Below are positions 1 to 7,078 of a DNA stretch of 10,195 bases, in pieces. Origin of the DNA: Bacteroidota bacterium. GTDB taxonomy: Bacteria; Bacteroidota; Bacteroidia; Bacteroidales; CAJPTX01. The translations under genes were made by a program, and so were the position numbers. The number at the start of each line of letters is the position of its first letter. Within the stretch, counting starts at the first letter, position 1. The notes under the pieces are model-generated. The model did no database searches. It saw nothing but the letters and a program-made list of their open reading frames with translations, and was not told where the DNA came from. The stretch is from contig PDRH01000111.1 of assembly GCA_002748015.1 (NCBI GenBank), positions 1-10,195 of the forward strand, in the 5' to 3' direction.

Positions 1-747
1 TGCGCCACGTACCTCCTTATACATTGGGGTGTCGCTCAGCACCCTAAAACGAGAGTCCCAACGATTAATTCGACTGGCCGACTTGATGCCCCAGCCCTCC
101 TCGAACTGGGTGTCCATCCCCCCCTTCTTCAGCACCATCTTCTTGGCCATTTCTATCCCCCGGGGCGAAAGATAGTCGAAGTAGACCTCGCACTGCTTGA
201 AGTAGTCGGCCAGGCTGACGAAAAAGCCCCTTACTTGTGCCTCGGAGAAGTACATGAGCACCCCACCTGCAAGGAAAAGCACTCCATCGTTCACCTCAAT
301 CTGCCCGAAGTAGTCGATATCCAAAAAGGAGGAGGCTATGTACCGATGCCTTTCCCCCTGCTCATCGCCCATGAGCTGACGGCGGATTTCTATCACGTCG
401 GGCAGGTCCAGCTCGTAGAAGAGGATTTGGCCATTATCCACACGGCTAAAGGTAGTATCCATGCCACACCCGAGGTTGACGATGGTCGCCCTAGGATGCT
501 CGGCGATAAAGCGCTTGATCGTCCTATCCGCGAAGAGGCTACGGGCTATCCACCCATGCTGCGACATCTCCTGAGTCTTAGCAATGGTGTCAAAATCGTA
601 GTCTATGCGGGCGATAACCTCCACGGCCTTCCGATCGATGAGGCGCGGCCTGGCCTTCTTGGTCTCATAGGCCCGCCCCCACAGGGGGAGGAGGAAGGTC
701 TCCTGCACGCTCCCTCTCTTTACCTTGAACTTCTTCTTCTTTGCCAT
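1..747 (-). CDS. Class I SAM-dependent methyltransferase, TcmP/LCM-like, downstream copy, C-terminus missing
   Basis: The frame is open from an ATG at 747 to the window edge, giving 249 residues with no stop, so the C-terminus lies outside. The protein has the LCM/TcmP-type (PF04072, COG3315) layout. An N-terminal QETFLLPLWGRAYE segment (15-28) is followed by a glycine-rich SAM-binding loop, VNLGCGMDTTF (90-100). Next come the acidic YELDLPDVIEIRR segment (111-123) and a GGVLMYFSEAQ motif (161-171). Family members methylate carboxyl or hydroxyl groups, often on small molecules such as polyketides. The substrate here is unknown. It is about half identical, by eye, to the gene immediately upstream on the same strand, which compared with this visible part is missing only about 25 residues here. 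The 63-bp gap between them and an AAGG a few bases before the ATG suggest cotranscription. The very basic start (MAKKKKFKVKR) may be disordered. The family call is firm and the specific function is open. Confidence 0.85.
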   Translation of the reverse strand, partial: MAKKKKFKVKRGSVQETFLLPLWGRAYETKKARPRLIDRKAVEVIARIDYDFDTIAKTQEMSQHGWIARSLFADRTIKRFIAEHPRATIVNLGCGMDTTFSRVDNGQILFYELDLPDVIEIRRQLMGDEQGERHRYIASSFLDIDYFGQIEVNDGVLFLAGGVLMYFSEAQVRGFFVSLADYFKQCEVYFDYLSPRGIEMAKKMVLKKGGMDTQFEEGWGIKSASRINRWDSRFRVLSDTPMYKEVRGA

Positions 748-810
748 GTTACCTTGTGCTGATTGTCTACCCTCCGTCTGGGCCTTACGATTTATGCATT
801 GGGGCTTCGC

Positions 811-1638
811 CTACTGCTCTTCCCCGGCCTGCAGATGCACCATGCCCCCGACATTGAGCCTATCGCTCAGGGCGAGGATGGAACGCTCCAGAAAGGGTAG
901 ACCCCGGCGTATATCCCTATACATACGGGTATACTCGCGAACCCTAAAGCGGGAATCCCACTGCGCGATGGCGTGAGCATCCTTCACGCCCCACCCCTCA
1001 GGAATGATGGTATCCATGCCGCTCTGCTTGATGATAGACCGCTTGATGGTCTTGAGGCCGAGGGGGGAGACCACATCGAAATAGAACTCGCACCGCTTGA
1101 AGTAGTCTGTCGCCTCGATGAAGAAGCCCTTGATCTGCGCCTCGGAGAAGTACATGAGCACCCCGCAGGCGGTGAAAAGGAGGCCATCCTCCACCCGTAT
1201 CTTCTCAAAGTAGGCGGTGTCCAGAAAGGAGGTGGCGATGCTTACATGCCGCTCCGTATCCGGCTCAAAGAGGGCGCGCCGGATCTCTATCACATCCGGC
1301 AGATCCAGCTCGTAGAACATCTGCTGGCCGTTGTCCACGCGGTAGAAAGTGGTATCCAAGCCGCAACCGATGTTAACGATCGTACCCCGGGGGTGCTCGG
1401 CGGTAAAGCGACGTATCATGTCATCGATGTACATGAGACGGGCTATCGCCCCATTCTGCGCCAGCCCCTGCAGCCAGCTAGGCTCGGGAAAGTCGTAGTC
1501 TATTCGATCGATAATCTCCACCGCCTTGGGGTCCTTCATCCTGGGGTTCGCACGCTGACTCTCGTAGGCACGCCCCCACAGGGGTAGGAGCAGGGTTTCC
1601 TGTATGCTCCCGCTCTGTAGCTTATACTTCTCTGCCAT
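811..1638 (-). CDS. Class I SAM-dependent methyltransferase, TcmP/LCM-like, upstream copy
   Basis: This is a complete 275-residue protein and the promoter-proximal member of a tandem methyltransferase pair. The frame stays open upstream to a GTG at 1665. I prefer the ATG at 1638 because the protein then begins MAEKYKL, which aligns with MAKKKKF of its neighbour. Numbered from that start, QETLLLPLWGRAYE is at 13-26 and the SAM-binding VNIGCGLDTTF at 88-98. YELDLPDVIEIRR is at 109-121 and CGVLMYFSEAQ at 158-168. These are the usual landmarks of COG3315 O-methyltransferases. It has no signal peptide or membrane segment and is presumably cytosolic. An exact -7 match, TACCTTTG, lies about 60 bases upstream on the same strand. 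There is no biosynthetic gene in view, so the acceptor substrate cannot be named. A plain leucine or isoprenyl carboxyl methyltransferase role is less likely than a small-molecule one, but is not excluded. Confidence 0.85.
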   Translation of the reverse strand: MAEKYKLQSGSIQETLLLPLWGRAYESQRANPRMKDPKAVEIIDRIDYDFPEPSWLQGLAQNGAIARLMYIDDMIRRFTAEHPRGTIVNIGCGLDTTFYRVDNGQQMFYELDLPDVIEIRRALFEPDTERHVSIATSFLDTAYFEKIRVEDGLLFTACGVLMYFSEAQIKGFFIEATDYFKRCEFYFDVVSPLGLKTIKRSIIKQSGMDTIIPEGWGVKDAHAIAQWDSRFRVREYTRMYRDIRRGLPFLERSILALSDRLNVGGMVHLQAGEEQ

Positions 1639-1696
1639 AAATCCGTTGTTACCGTTAAATCCCACACCCAGGGAATGGGTTCGCTATGTAGCTAGG

Positions 1697-1727
1697 CAAA
1701 GGTAGCACTTTCCCACTATTTGGAACG
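1697..1727 (-). promoter_or_regulatory. Bacteroidota-type promoter for the methyltransferase pair
   Basis: On the minus strand, TACCTTTG (1704 to 1697) matches the TAnnTTTG -7 consensus exactly. The -33 position holds only a weak GTTCC-like element near 1726-1722. Transcription would start near 1690, about 50 bases before the ATG at 1638. The assignment rests on the consensus match and on its position between divergent genes. Confidence 0.6.
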
Positions 1728-1779
1728 CATACAGACGCATTTCCCTACTTCCACCATCCCTGGACGGCCGGCTGAAGAG

Positions 1780-1808
1780 TTGATGTTTAAAAACTTTTTC
1801 TACCTTTG
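1780..1808 (+). promoter_or_regulatory. Bacteroidota-type promoter for the YbjN-like/protease operon
   Basis: TACCTTTG at 1801-1808 is an exact -7 match. It is preceded by TTG at 1780-1782, 18 bases upstream, as the -33 element. The AT-rich stretch between them contrasts with the GC-rich surroundings. The predicted start is near 1813-1815, which leaves a leader of about 60 bases before the ATG at 1874. Confidence 0.7.
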
Positions 1809-1820
1809 TACCTAGGTTAG

Positions 1821-1868
1821 GTGGTTTGCCGAGCCTAGTCAGCGCACAGCAGACCTAGGGCAAGCCAC
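1821..1868 (+). promoter_or_regulatory. Stem-loop in the 5' leader of the protease operon
   Basis: GTGGTTTGCC (1821-1830) can pair over its full length with GGCAAGCCAC (1859-1868), with one G-U wobble, to give a 10-bp stem. Inside it, CTAG at 1835-1838 can pair with CTAG at 1855-1858. The stem would begin a few bases after the predicted transcript start and end six bases before the ATG at 1874. It is well placed to affect translation or transcript stability. It has no T tract, so it is not a standard terminator. I do not recognise it as a known riboswitch class. Confidence 0.45.
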
Positions 1869-1873
1869 TCTGG

Positions 1874-3187
1874 ATGAAAAACAACAAAGGATACATGAAA
1901 CACGCACTTTACTACGTACGCCCCGTTATCGCCGCAACCGATAGCCGGGTGGACTACGACATCCTCTCGCAGGCCAGGGAATTCCACGATGAGGGGGATC
2001 ACCTCAAAGCGATACATGCATACATAGACTTCCTAGACCCCGACTTCCGCAAGATGTACGGGAATAAGATGGGCACTAAGTTCGTCATCCCCCACGGGTC
2101 TATCATCGTTAACATCGAAGTGCGTGACGATTGGTTCTACGTATGGGCAGACTTCCTGAACATCCCCGAGCAGGGCAAGATAGCCATGCTTCGCCAGGTA
2201 GCGGAGCTGAACTCCGGTCGCTTGATGCTCGCCCGCTTCGTGATGCACGAGGGCAAGCTGCGCATAGAGTACCACTGCCCCGTAGAGCACACCCATCCGG
2301 ACAAGCTGGTGTCGCTCTTCCGCAACATCTGCTACGTGGGCGACAAGTACGACGATGAATTCTGCACGCAGTTCGGCGCAACGCGCGTCTACGAGCCGCA
2401 GATTCGCCCCTACTCCCAGGAGGAGGTTAAGCGGGTGTACGATGCCTTCAAGCTCACCTCGGCCAAGGCCATAGAGGATGCCGCACAGAGCATCAAGGAC
2501 AGAAACCTCGGCGAGGCATGGGCGCAAATCTCCATGGCCTTTAGCCAGTTCGAGTTCTACGCCCTGCCGAAGGGTTCGCTGGAGGCCGAGTGCGAGGATG
2601 CCCTCGAGGCGCTCGACGAGGACCTCCCAATACCCGAGCGTGTTGCCATCGCCACCAAGAAGCTCGAGGAGATGATGGCCCGCCCAATGGAGGAGTTCGC
2701 TAAGGACCTCTACTACACCCAGAACCTCACCCCCCTCAAGGGCAACGCCACGATGCAGACCCTACAGGAGTACTTCGAGGACGTAGTGGACGTGTGCAAG
2801 CAGGCCATGGATGCGAATGACTACCCCTACGTTACGACCCGCTTCTCGCACCTAATCTACAAGATATACAACCTCTTCGAGGTGTCTCCAGCCATCCATA
2901 CCCTCTTCTCGAATGTGCTAGAGGAGGTGAGCAACAAGCCGGTTCAGGAAGCCGCCCAGAAGCTCTTCGGGCTAGGTATTTCCATTATGAACGGTGACAT
3001 AGACCTGGACGACTACGAGCCGGAAGAGGGTGGTAGCAGCCCGAGTAGCGAAGGCGCAGACCATGGCGTAGACCTCGAGGCCATGCAGCAGGCTATGGCT
3101 GAAGCCATGCAGAAGGGTGATATGCAAGAATACATGCGCCTGGCCATGGAGATGCAGCAGGCAATGCAGCAACACTATAACTCATAA
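1874..3187 (+). CDS. YbjN/CesT-like chaperone-type protein with helical C-terminus
   Basis: This 437-residue protein has no signal peptide or membrane segment. Residues about 68-165 have the alternating strand-helix pattern of YbjN/type III secretion chaperone-like proteins: IVNIEVRDDWFYVWADF (78-94), then LNSGRLMLARFVMHEGKLR (112-130), an IEYHCPVE strand, and a helix ending in a NICYVGDKYDDEF-like stretch. Members of that fold bind peptides or partner proteins. Residues about 180-370 look all-helical. An acidic linker (about 380-400) leads to a Met/Gln-rich tail containing repeated AMQQAM-like segments. The start could also be the ATG at 1895 (MKHALYY), which has AAAGG just upstream. The ATG at 1874 is the longer choice. 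It is the first gene of an operon, with the protease gene 15 bases downstream. That protease ends in a similar domain, so the two may interact. The domain call rests on pattern only, without a profile search. Confidence 0.6.
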   Translation: MKNNKGYMKHALYYVRPVIAATDSRVDYDILSQAREFHDEGDHLKAIHAYIDFLDPDFRKMYGNKMGTKFVIPHGSIIVNIEVRDDWFYVWADFLNIPEQGKIAMLRQVAELNSGRLMLARFVMHEGKLRIEYHCPVEHTHPDKLVSLFRNICYVGDKYDDEFCTQFGATRVYEPQIRPYSQEEVKRVYDAFKLTSAKAIEDAAQSIKDRNLGEAWAQISMAFSQFEFYALPKGSLEAECEDALEALDEDLPIPERVAIATKKLEEMMARPMEEFAKDLYYTQNLTPLKGNATMQTLQEYFEDVVDVCKQAMDANDYPYVTTRFSHLIYKIYNLFEVSPAIHTLFSNVLEEVSNKPVQEAAQKLFGLGISIMNGDIDLDDYEPEEGGSSPSSEGADHGVDLEAMQQAMAEAMQKGDMQEYMRLAMEMQQAMQQHYNS

Positions 3188-3202
3188 GGAAGAAGCAAGA
3201 AC

Positions 3203-4288
3203 ATGAATCAAGAGACATTCAGCGCAGTATTTCAGATTACGCACGCAGGGGGATCAGGGAGCTGCTTCTACCTTAGCGACAAAAAGCTATTCGTTACCAA
3301 CTACCACGTAGTGGCCGGCTTCAAGCGGGTGGCCGTGCGCGACCAGGAGCAGAACGCCTTCCTGGGAAGGGTCATCGTGGTCAACCCCGACCTCGACCTC
3401 GCCCTGGTAACCGTAGACCAAGATTTCCAGGGTATTCCCAAGCTCGAGCTAGCACCCGATGAGGGGCCGGGCATCGGTGATCGGGTACACGTAGCAGGCT
3501 TCCCCTTCGGCATGCCCTTCTCCGTAACCGAGGGAACCATCTCCGCCCCCAAGCAGCTCATGGAAGGGCGGCACTACCTGCAGGTGGACGCAGCCGTAAA
3601 CCCCGGCAACTCGGGAGGCCCCATGTTCAACCAGGACGGGCAGGTAGTCGGCGTAACCGTATCCAAGTTCCAGAACGCCGACAACACCGGTTTCGGTATC
3701 CGCATAGAGAACCTCCGCGAGCTCCTCAACAGCATTGAAGAGCTAGAGCGCGACTCCTTCCACCTGCAGTGCCACGGTTGCGACGACCTCATAGAGAAGC
3801 AGCAGGACTACTGCCCCAACTGCGGGGAGAAGCTCGACAAGACGCTCTTTGAAGACCGGGAGCTATCCCCCTTCACGGAGTTTTGCGAGGAGGCCATCAA
3901 GTCCCTGGGCATCGACCCCGTCATTGCCCGTATCGGCTTTGAGAACTGGGAATTCTACTGCGGGAGTAGCCGTATTCGCATGTTCGACTACGACGACACC
4001 TACCTCTTCTGCACCTCGCAGATAAACCTCCTGCCCAAGAAGAACCTTGAGCCTGCGCTAAGCTATATCCTGACCGAAGACTTGTACCCCTACAAGCTGG
4101 GTACAGACGGCCGCGAGATCTACCTCATGTACCGTCTGCACCTGGCCGACATCACGGCAGACTCGGCCGAGGAGGTACAGCGCAACATCGCCGGCCTAGC
4201 ACAGAAGGCTGACGACCTCGACAACTTCATGGTGGAGGAACTCGGCTGCGAGTTCACCGTACACTCCAAGCTGGAGAACGAGCAGTAG
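3203..4288 (+). CDS. Cytosolic trypsin-like serine protease with zinc ribbon and YbjN-like C-terminal domain
   Basis: The 361-residue product begins directly with an S1C/HtrA-type trypsin fold (about 5-180). The catalytic triad is readable as His35 (TNYHVV), Asp65 (DLDLALV) and Ser137 (NPGNSGGP). Oxyanion-loop residues are intact, so it should be active. HtrA proteins normally have a signal peptide or anchor and C-terminal PDZ domains. Neither is present here, which implies cytoplasmic action. The protease domain is followed by a four-cysteine zinc ribbon (Cys190, Cys193, Cys204, Cys207). The last domain (about 220-352) has strand pairs around RIRMFDYDDTYLFC, then LGTDGREIYLMYRL and a helix in SAEEVQRNIAGLAQKADDLD. 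This resembles YbjN/CesT-type domains. The ATG at 3203 has a purine-rich AAGGAAG upstream and lies 15 bases after the YbjN-like gene. Protease identity is secure. The C-terminal assignment and substrate are inferred. Confidence 0.88.
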   Translation: MNQETFSAVFQITHAGGSGSCFYLSDKKLFVTNYHVVAGFKRVAVRDQEQNAFLGRVIVVNPDLDLALVTVDQDFQGIPKLELAPDEGPGIGDRVHVAGFPFGMPFSVTEGTISAPKQLMEGRHYLQVDAAVNPGNSGGPMFNQDGQVVGVTVSKFQNADNTGFGIRIENLRELLNSIEELERDSFHLQCHGCDDLIEKQQDYCPNCGEKLDKTLFEDRELSPFTEFCEEAIKSLGIDPVIARIGFENWEFYCGSSRIRMFDYDDTYLFCTSQINLLPKKNLEPALSYILTEDLYPYKLGTDGREIYLMYRLHLADITADSAEEVQRNIAGLAQKADDLDNFMVEELGCEFTVHSKLENEQ

Positions 4289-4337
4289 GACGCAGGCAAA
4301 AGCCCCATGAAAGCCGGGCTTAAGCATAGAAAACGAG

Positions 4338-4364
4338 AAGCCCCGTGGCGTTGCCACGGGGCTT
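4338..4364. terminator. Bidirectional hairpin terminator between convergent genes
   Basis: AAGCCCCGTGGC (4338-4349) and GCCACGGGGCTT (4353-4364) form a perfect 12-bp stem with a GTT loop. On the plus strand it is followed by TCTATTATA. On the minus strand it is followed by a T-containing run (CTCGTTTTC). It lies 50 bases after the protease stop and 28 bases after the LysRS stop on the other strand, so it can serve both transcripts. Confidence 0.9.
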
Positions 4365-4391
4365 TCTATTATACCCTTATCAGTAGCCCAG

Positions 4392-6437
4392 CTAGCTCAT
4401 CTTCGTACCGGCGGGGATGATATCATCCACGAAGGTAACCATGCAATGCTCGTTGAAGGTCGTGGCCAGCAGCATACCCTGGCTGCTAACCCCAGCGATG
4501 CGCGACGGCTTGAGGTTCACCACCACCAATATCTTCCGGCCGATGAGGTCCTCCGGCTGGTAGTACTTCTTGATGCTAGAGACTATCACCCGTTGCCCCT
4601 TCCCATCGAAAACCGTTATCTTGTAGCAGCTATGCGACTTGCGGATCTCAGCGCACTTCAGCACCTCGCACACCCGCACATCGATGCGCCCGAAATCCTC
4701 TATGGTTATTTCCGGTGCAAAGTCCTCCACCACGATGTCAGTATTCACCTCAACCTGCTTCGCAGGGCAGGCCGATGCCTGCTGGGCTTGCTCTAGCTCC
4801 TGCTCGGCCTTCGCTTCCTCCTCCGTCTTGGGGTGCGAGAAATCCAGCAGATGCAGATAGCTCTCCGGCGATACGGCGTAGAGGAAGAGATAGAGCCGTG
4901 GCCCCTTCTCATTGCCTATCAGCAGCCTGTACACATTCTGGAAGAAGCGCATCTGTATCTTCTTGACCGACTTGTCCTCCCGCTCCAGCCCCCGCAGGTC
5001 GCGGCAGATGGCGTAGAGCTTCGACTGCAAATCCTCCAGCGAGTACTCGCTATTCTTCAGGTAGTCGAAGAGGATGGCCACCTCCTGCCGCTCCTCCTCC
5101 GAGAGGGTTTCGTACACCTCCCAGTTGCGATGCTCACGCAGACGGTTGAGGCTCTCCGGTGCGCACTCCACCAGCCAGTTCTGCGCCAGCTGCAGACGCT
5201 CCCGCAGCACCTCAACGGGGTAATCATGCCCTATCTTGGAGAGCAACACCCTCGTCAGCTCTATATCGAAGTTCACCACCGAGCCCAGCTGGGCCAGCAG
5301 GCTGAAGGGCACCAGATCAACCTCCCGTCCCTCTATACCCACGAAGGACATGATGGCCTCTGAGAGTTCCGTAGCCTTGCCCTCCTTCACCTGCGTGAGC
5401 ATGTTGTCAAACTCAAAGTACTGGCGCAGGATGCCATCATCAAAGCAGAAGTCGAATTCCTTGGTAGCCTCAGCACGGGCATAGAGCCAGAGCAGCACCT
5501 CCGGCTGGTATATCTTCAGCAGGGTCGTTGGCGTGAGGTTCAGCCCCGACGAACCCGACATCTTCCCGGCCGAACCCTTGATGCCCACGAAGCCGTAGCC
5601 CTGGAACACCGGGGCATCGTAGCCAAAGATCTCCTTGGCTATAACCTTGCCCACATCGTAGCTCCCCCCCGGGCTGGCGTGATCCTTGCCCCCCGGCTCG
5701 AAGTCCACCCCCTCGTACTGCCAGCGCATGGCCCAGTCCACCTTCCAGGCCAGCTTGCAGTTCGACTCCGCCTTGAAGTCGAAGTCGGCGCAGTGGCCGC
5801 ACTTGCACTGGTACTGCGCCACCATGCTCTCGTCCGAGAAGGCCTTTATCTTGGTGGTATCCCGCCCGCACTCGCCGCAGTAAATGCCCACGGGGTAGTA
5901 GCGCTCCCGCTCCCCCTCCTCGGCCGCCTGCGTACGGAAGCGGTCTATAATGTCAAAAATCTCCCCCCGCTTGCGTAGCGCAAAGAGTACCCCCTCCCTA
6001 TACTTCCCGCTGCGGTACATATCGCCCTGGTAGCGGAAATCCAGCCCCAGCTTGAAGGGCTTCACCGACTCCTCGAACTCCCGCTCGAAGTACTCCGCGT
6101 AGGTCTTGCAGTCCGACTCGCCCGCAAAGGGGTTCGGCAGGTCGACGTACGGTCGCCCGATATGCTCCTCGAAGCCCTCGGTTACCTGCTCCACGTTCTT
6201 GGGCACCTTCCGTAGGCGGTCAAAATCATCCCAGGAGAATAGCAGACGTGCCTTTCGCCCCCGCTTACGCAGCGCCTTGGCCACGAATAGGCTCGTCGCC
6301 ACATCGCGGAAGTTACCGATATGCACAGACCCCGAGGGGCTAATACCGGCCGCGCAAACGTACTCCTCCTTGTCCGGATTCCTCTTGATTATCTGGTCGG
6401 CAATCCTGTCCGCCCAGTGTAGTATCTTCGTTTCCAT
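4392..6437 (-). CDS. lysK: Class I lysyl-tRNA synthetase fused to a Trbp111/EMAP-II-like tRNA-binding domain
   Basis: This enzyme attaches lysine to tRNA-Lys in the cytoplasm. It is the class I (archaeal-type) form, not the class II LysS common in bacteria. Numbered from the ATG at 6437 (METKILHW, 681 residues), the HIGH-equivalent HIGN is at 39-42 and KMSGS at 292-296. Cys187, Cys190, Cys211 and Cys213 suggest a metal-binding insertion. The body continues as the helical anticodon-binding region to about 530. A charged, Ala/Gln-rich linker then leads to about 105 residues with Trbp111/EMAP-II landmarks: DFGRIDVRV, ILVVVNLKPSRIAGVSSQGM and LLATTF. The same domain ends many bacterial MetRS proteins and adds tRNA affinity. 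In-frame ATGs at 6455 and 6452 and a TTG at 6485 are alternative starts. I prefer 6437 because the family N-terminus begins near there. The gene is alone on its strand and ends at the shared terminator. Confidence 0.93.
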   Translation of the reverse strand: METKILHWADRIADQIIKRNPDKEEYVCAAGISPSGSVHIGNFRDVATSLFVAKALRKRGRKARLLFSWDDFDRLRKVPKNVEQVTEGFEEHIGRPYVDLPNPFAGESDCKTYAEYFEREFEESVKPFKLGLDFRYQGDMYRSGKYREGVLFALRKRGEIFDIIDRFRTQAAEEGERERYYPVGIYCGECGRDTTKIKAFSDESMVAQYQCKCGHCADFDFKAESNCKLAWKVDWAMRWQYEGVDFEPGGKDHASPGGSYDVGKVIAKEIFGYDAPVFQGYGFVGIKGSAGKMSGSSGLNLTPTTLLKIYQPEVLLWLYARAEATKEFDFCFDDGILRQYFEFDNMLTQVKEGKATELSEAIMSFVGIEGREVDLVPFSLLAQLGSVVNFDIELTRVLLSKIGHDYPVEVLRERLQLAQNWLVECAPESLNRLREHRNWEVYETLSEEERQEVAILFDYLKNSEYSLEDLQSKLYAICRDLRGLEREDKSVKKIQMRFFQNVYRLLIGNEKGPRLYLFLYAVSPESYLHLLDFSHPKTEEEAKAEQELEQAQQASACPAKQVEVNTDIVVEDFAPEITIEDFGRIDVRVCEVLKCAEIRKSHSCYKITVFDGKGQRVIVSSIKKYYQPEDLIGRKILVVVNLKPSRIAGVSSQGMLLATTFNEHCMVTFVDDIIPAGTKMS

Positions 6438-6494
6438 CTTTACTGCATTCATCATACCCCACCTACACCGCGTAGCGAGGCGCAAACTAGCGGG

Positions 6495-6521
6495 TAAAAG
6501 TACAACTTTTGGGGCAATTCA
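6495..6521 (-). promoter_or_regulatory. Possible lysyl-tRNA synthetase promoter
   Basis: On the minus strand, TACTTTTA (6502 to 6495) differs from the TAnnTTTG -7 consensus only at the last base. A TTTTG lies about 17 bases further upstream. A second candidate, CTAGTTTG at about 6490-6483, has one base too few between its two halves. The evidence is weaker than for the other promoters. Confidence 0.35.
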
Positions 6522-6571
6522 AAAGGAAGGACTATACGCAGGGCAACAGGCCACCCACCGCAAGCGTAGGT

Positions 6572-6602
6572 TTTGAAAGTATGGTTAATCCTGCTACTTT
6601 TG
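6572..6602 (+). promoter_or_regulatory. Bacteroidota-type promoter for the Imm17-like/YwqG-like genes
   Basis: TTTG at 6572-6575 and TACTTTTG at 6595-6602 are separated by 19 bases. This is an essentially perfect -33/-7 pair. Transcription would begin near 6608, about 40 bases before the ATG at 6650. Confidence 0.8.
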
Positions 6603-6649
6603 TAGAGCCTAACGATACCCAAGGCTACTACCTAAACTAAGCATGCCGA

Positions 6650-7039
6650 ATGTATTACACATTACTCGCCCACCTATACCACCCAATAGCCACTCTACTG
6701 CAGACCAACACCGCCCCCACCAGAACTGTAGAGGCCAACCTTGCGGCGAACCTTCAGCGACGCATAGGGAGCATACTGGAACGACTCTTCGATAGGGTAG
6801 GCAACTCCTCCATGCTGATAGGCCTCTTCATTGCGGGCATCGGGCTAGTGATGCTCATTGGGGTGCTCATGGATGCCGACTGGATGCTAGAGGGGGGAAA
6901 TGGACGCCACAACATAGCCTCGATAAGCCGACGCTACGGTCGGAAAACCGCACGAGTGCTAATGGGTTTGCTAGCCGGAGCATTCCTGGCCGGCGGCCTG
7001 ATATTCGCCGCATGGGCGCATTTCACCACGAAGGAATAG
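6650..7039 (+). CDS. Small two-helix membrane protein resembling the Imm17 immunity family
   Basis: This 129-residue protein has two hydrophobic segments, about 55-73 (LIGLFIAGIGLVMLIGVL) and about 103-122. Between them is a DADWMLEGGNG stretch and a conserved-looking ISRRYGRKTAR leading into the second helix. This order of a first helix, a Trp-containing loop, GRKTAR and a second helix recalls Imm17, a small membrane family annotated as immunity proteins in polymorphic toxin loci. The first 50 residues are an extra, partly amphipathic N-terminal region without a clear signal peptide. The ATG at 6650 lies about 40 bases after the predicted transcript start. An ATG at 6643 is in another frame. 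The next gene begins 39 bases downstream on the same strand. No toxin gene is visible, so an immunity role is an inference from family resemblance recalled by eye. Confidence 0.6.
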   Translation: MYYTLLAHLYHPIATLLQTNTAPTRTVEANLAANLQRRIGSILERLFDRVGNSSMLIGLFIAGIGLVMLIGVLMDADWMLEGGNGRHNIASISRRYGRKTARVLMGLLAGAFLAGGLIFAAWAHFTTKE

Positions 7040-7078
7040 CAAGCCAAAAACCAGCAAGACGCAAATACGTACCACACC

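Noticed and set aside
235..1587. Long plus-strand frames opposite the two methyltransferases (235-762 and 973-1587)
   Set aside because: They mirror each other because they lie antisense to duplicated genes. Their translations show no domain logic, and the minus-strand frames carry clear methyltransferase motifs.
1639..1665. GTG start at 1665 for the upstream methyltransferase
   Set aside because: The nine extra residues (MGFNGNNGF) have no counterpart in the neighbouring copy, whose start aligns with the ATG at 1638.
2033..2527. Minus-strand 164-codon frame inside the YbjN-like gene
   Set aside because: It is antisense to a well-structured gene in an operon, and its translation has no recognisable domain.
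6438..6485. Upstream TTG or ATG starts for LysRS (6485, 6455, 6452)
   Set aside because: The added residues do not look like the family N-terminus, and the longer versions run into the candidate promoter region. METKILHW at 6437 fits better, though 6452/6455 remain possible.
4446..6576. Many plus-strand frames opposite the LysRS gene, for example 4833-5363 and 6106-6576
   Set aside because: These are antisense shadows in GC-rich coding sequence with low-complexity translations. The LysRS frame explains the region fully.
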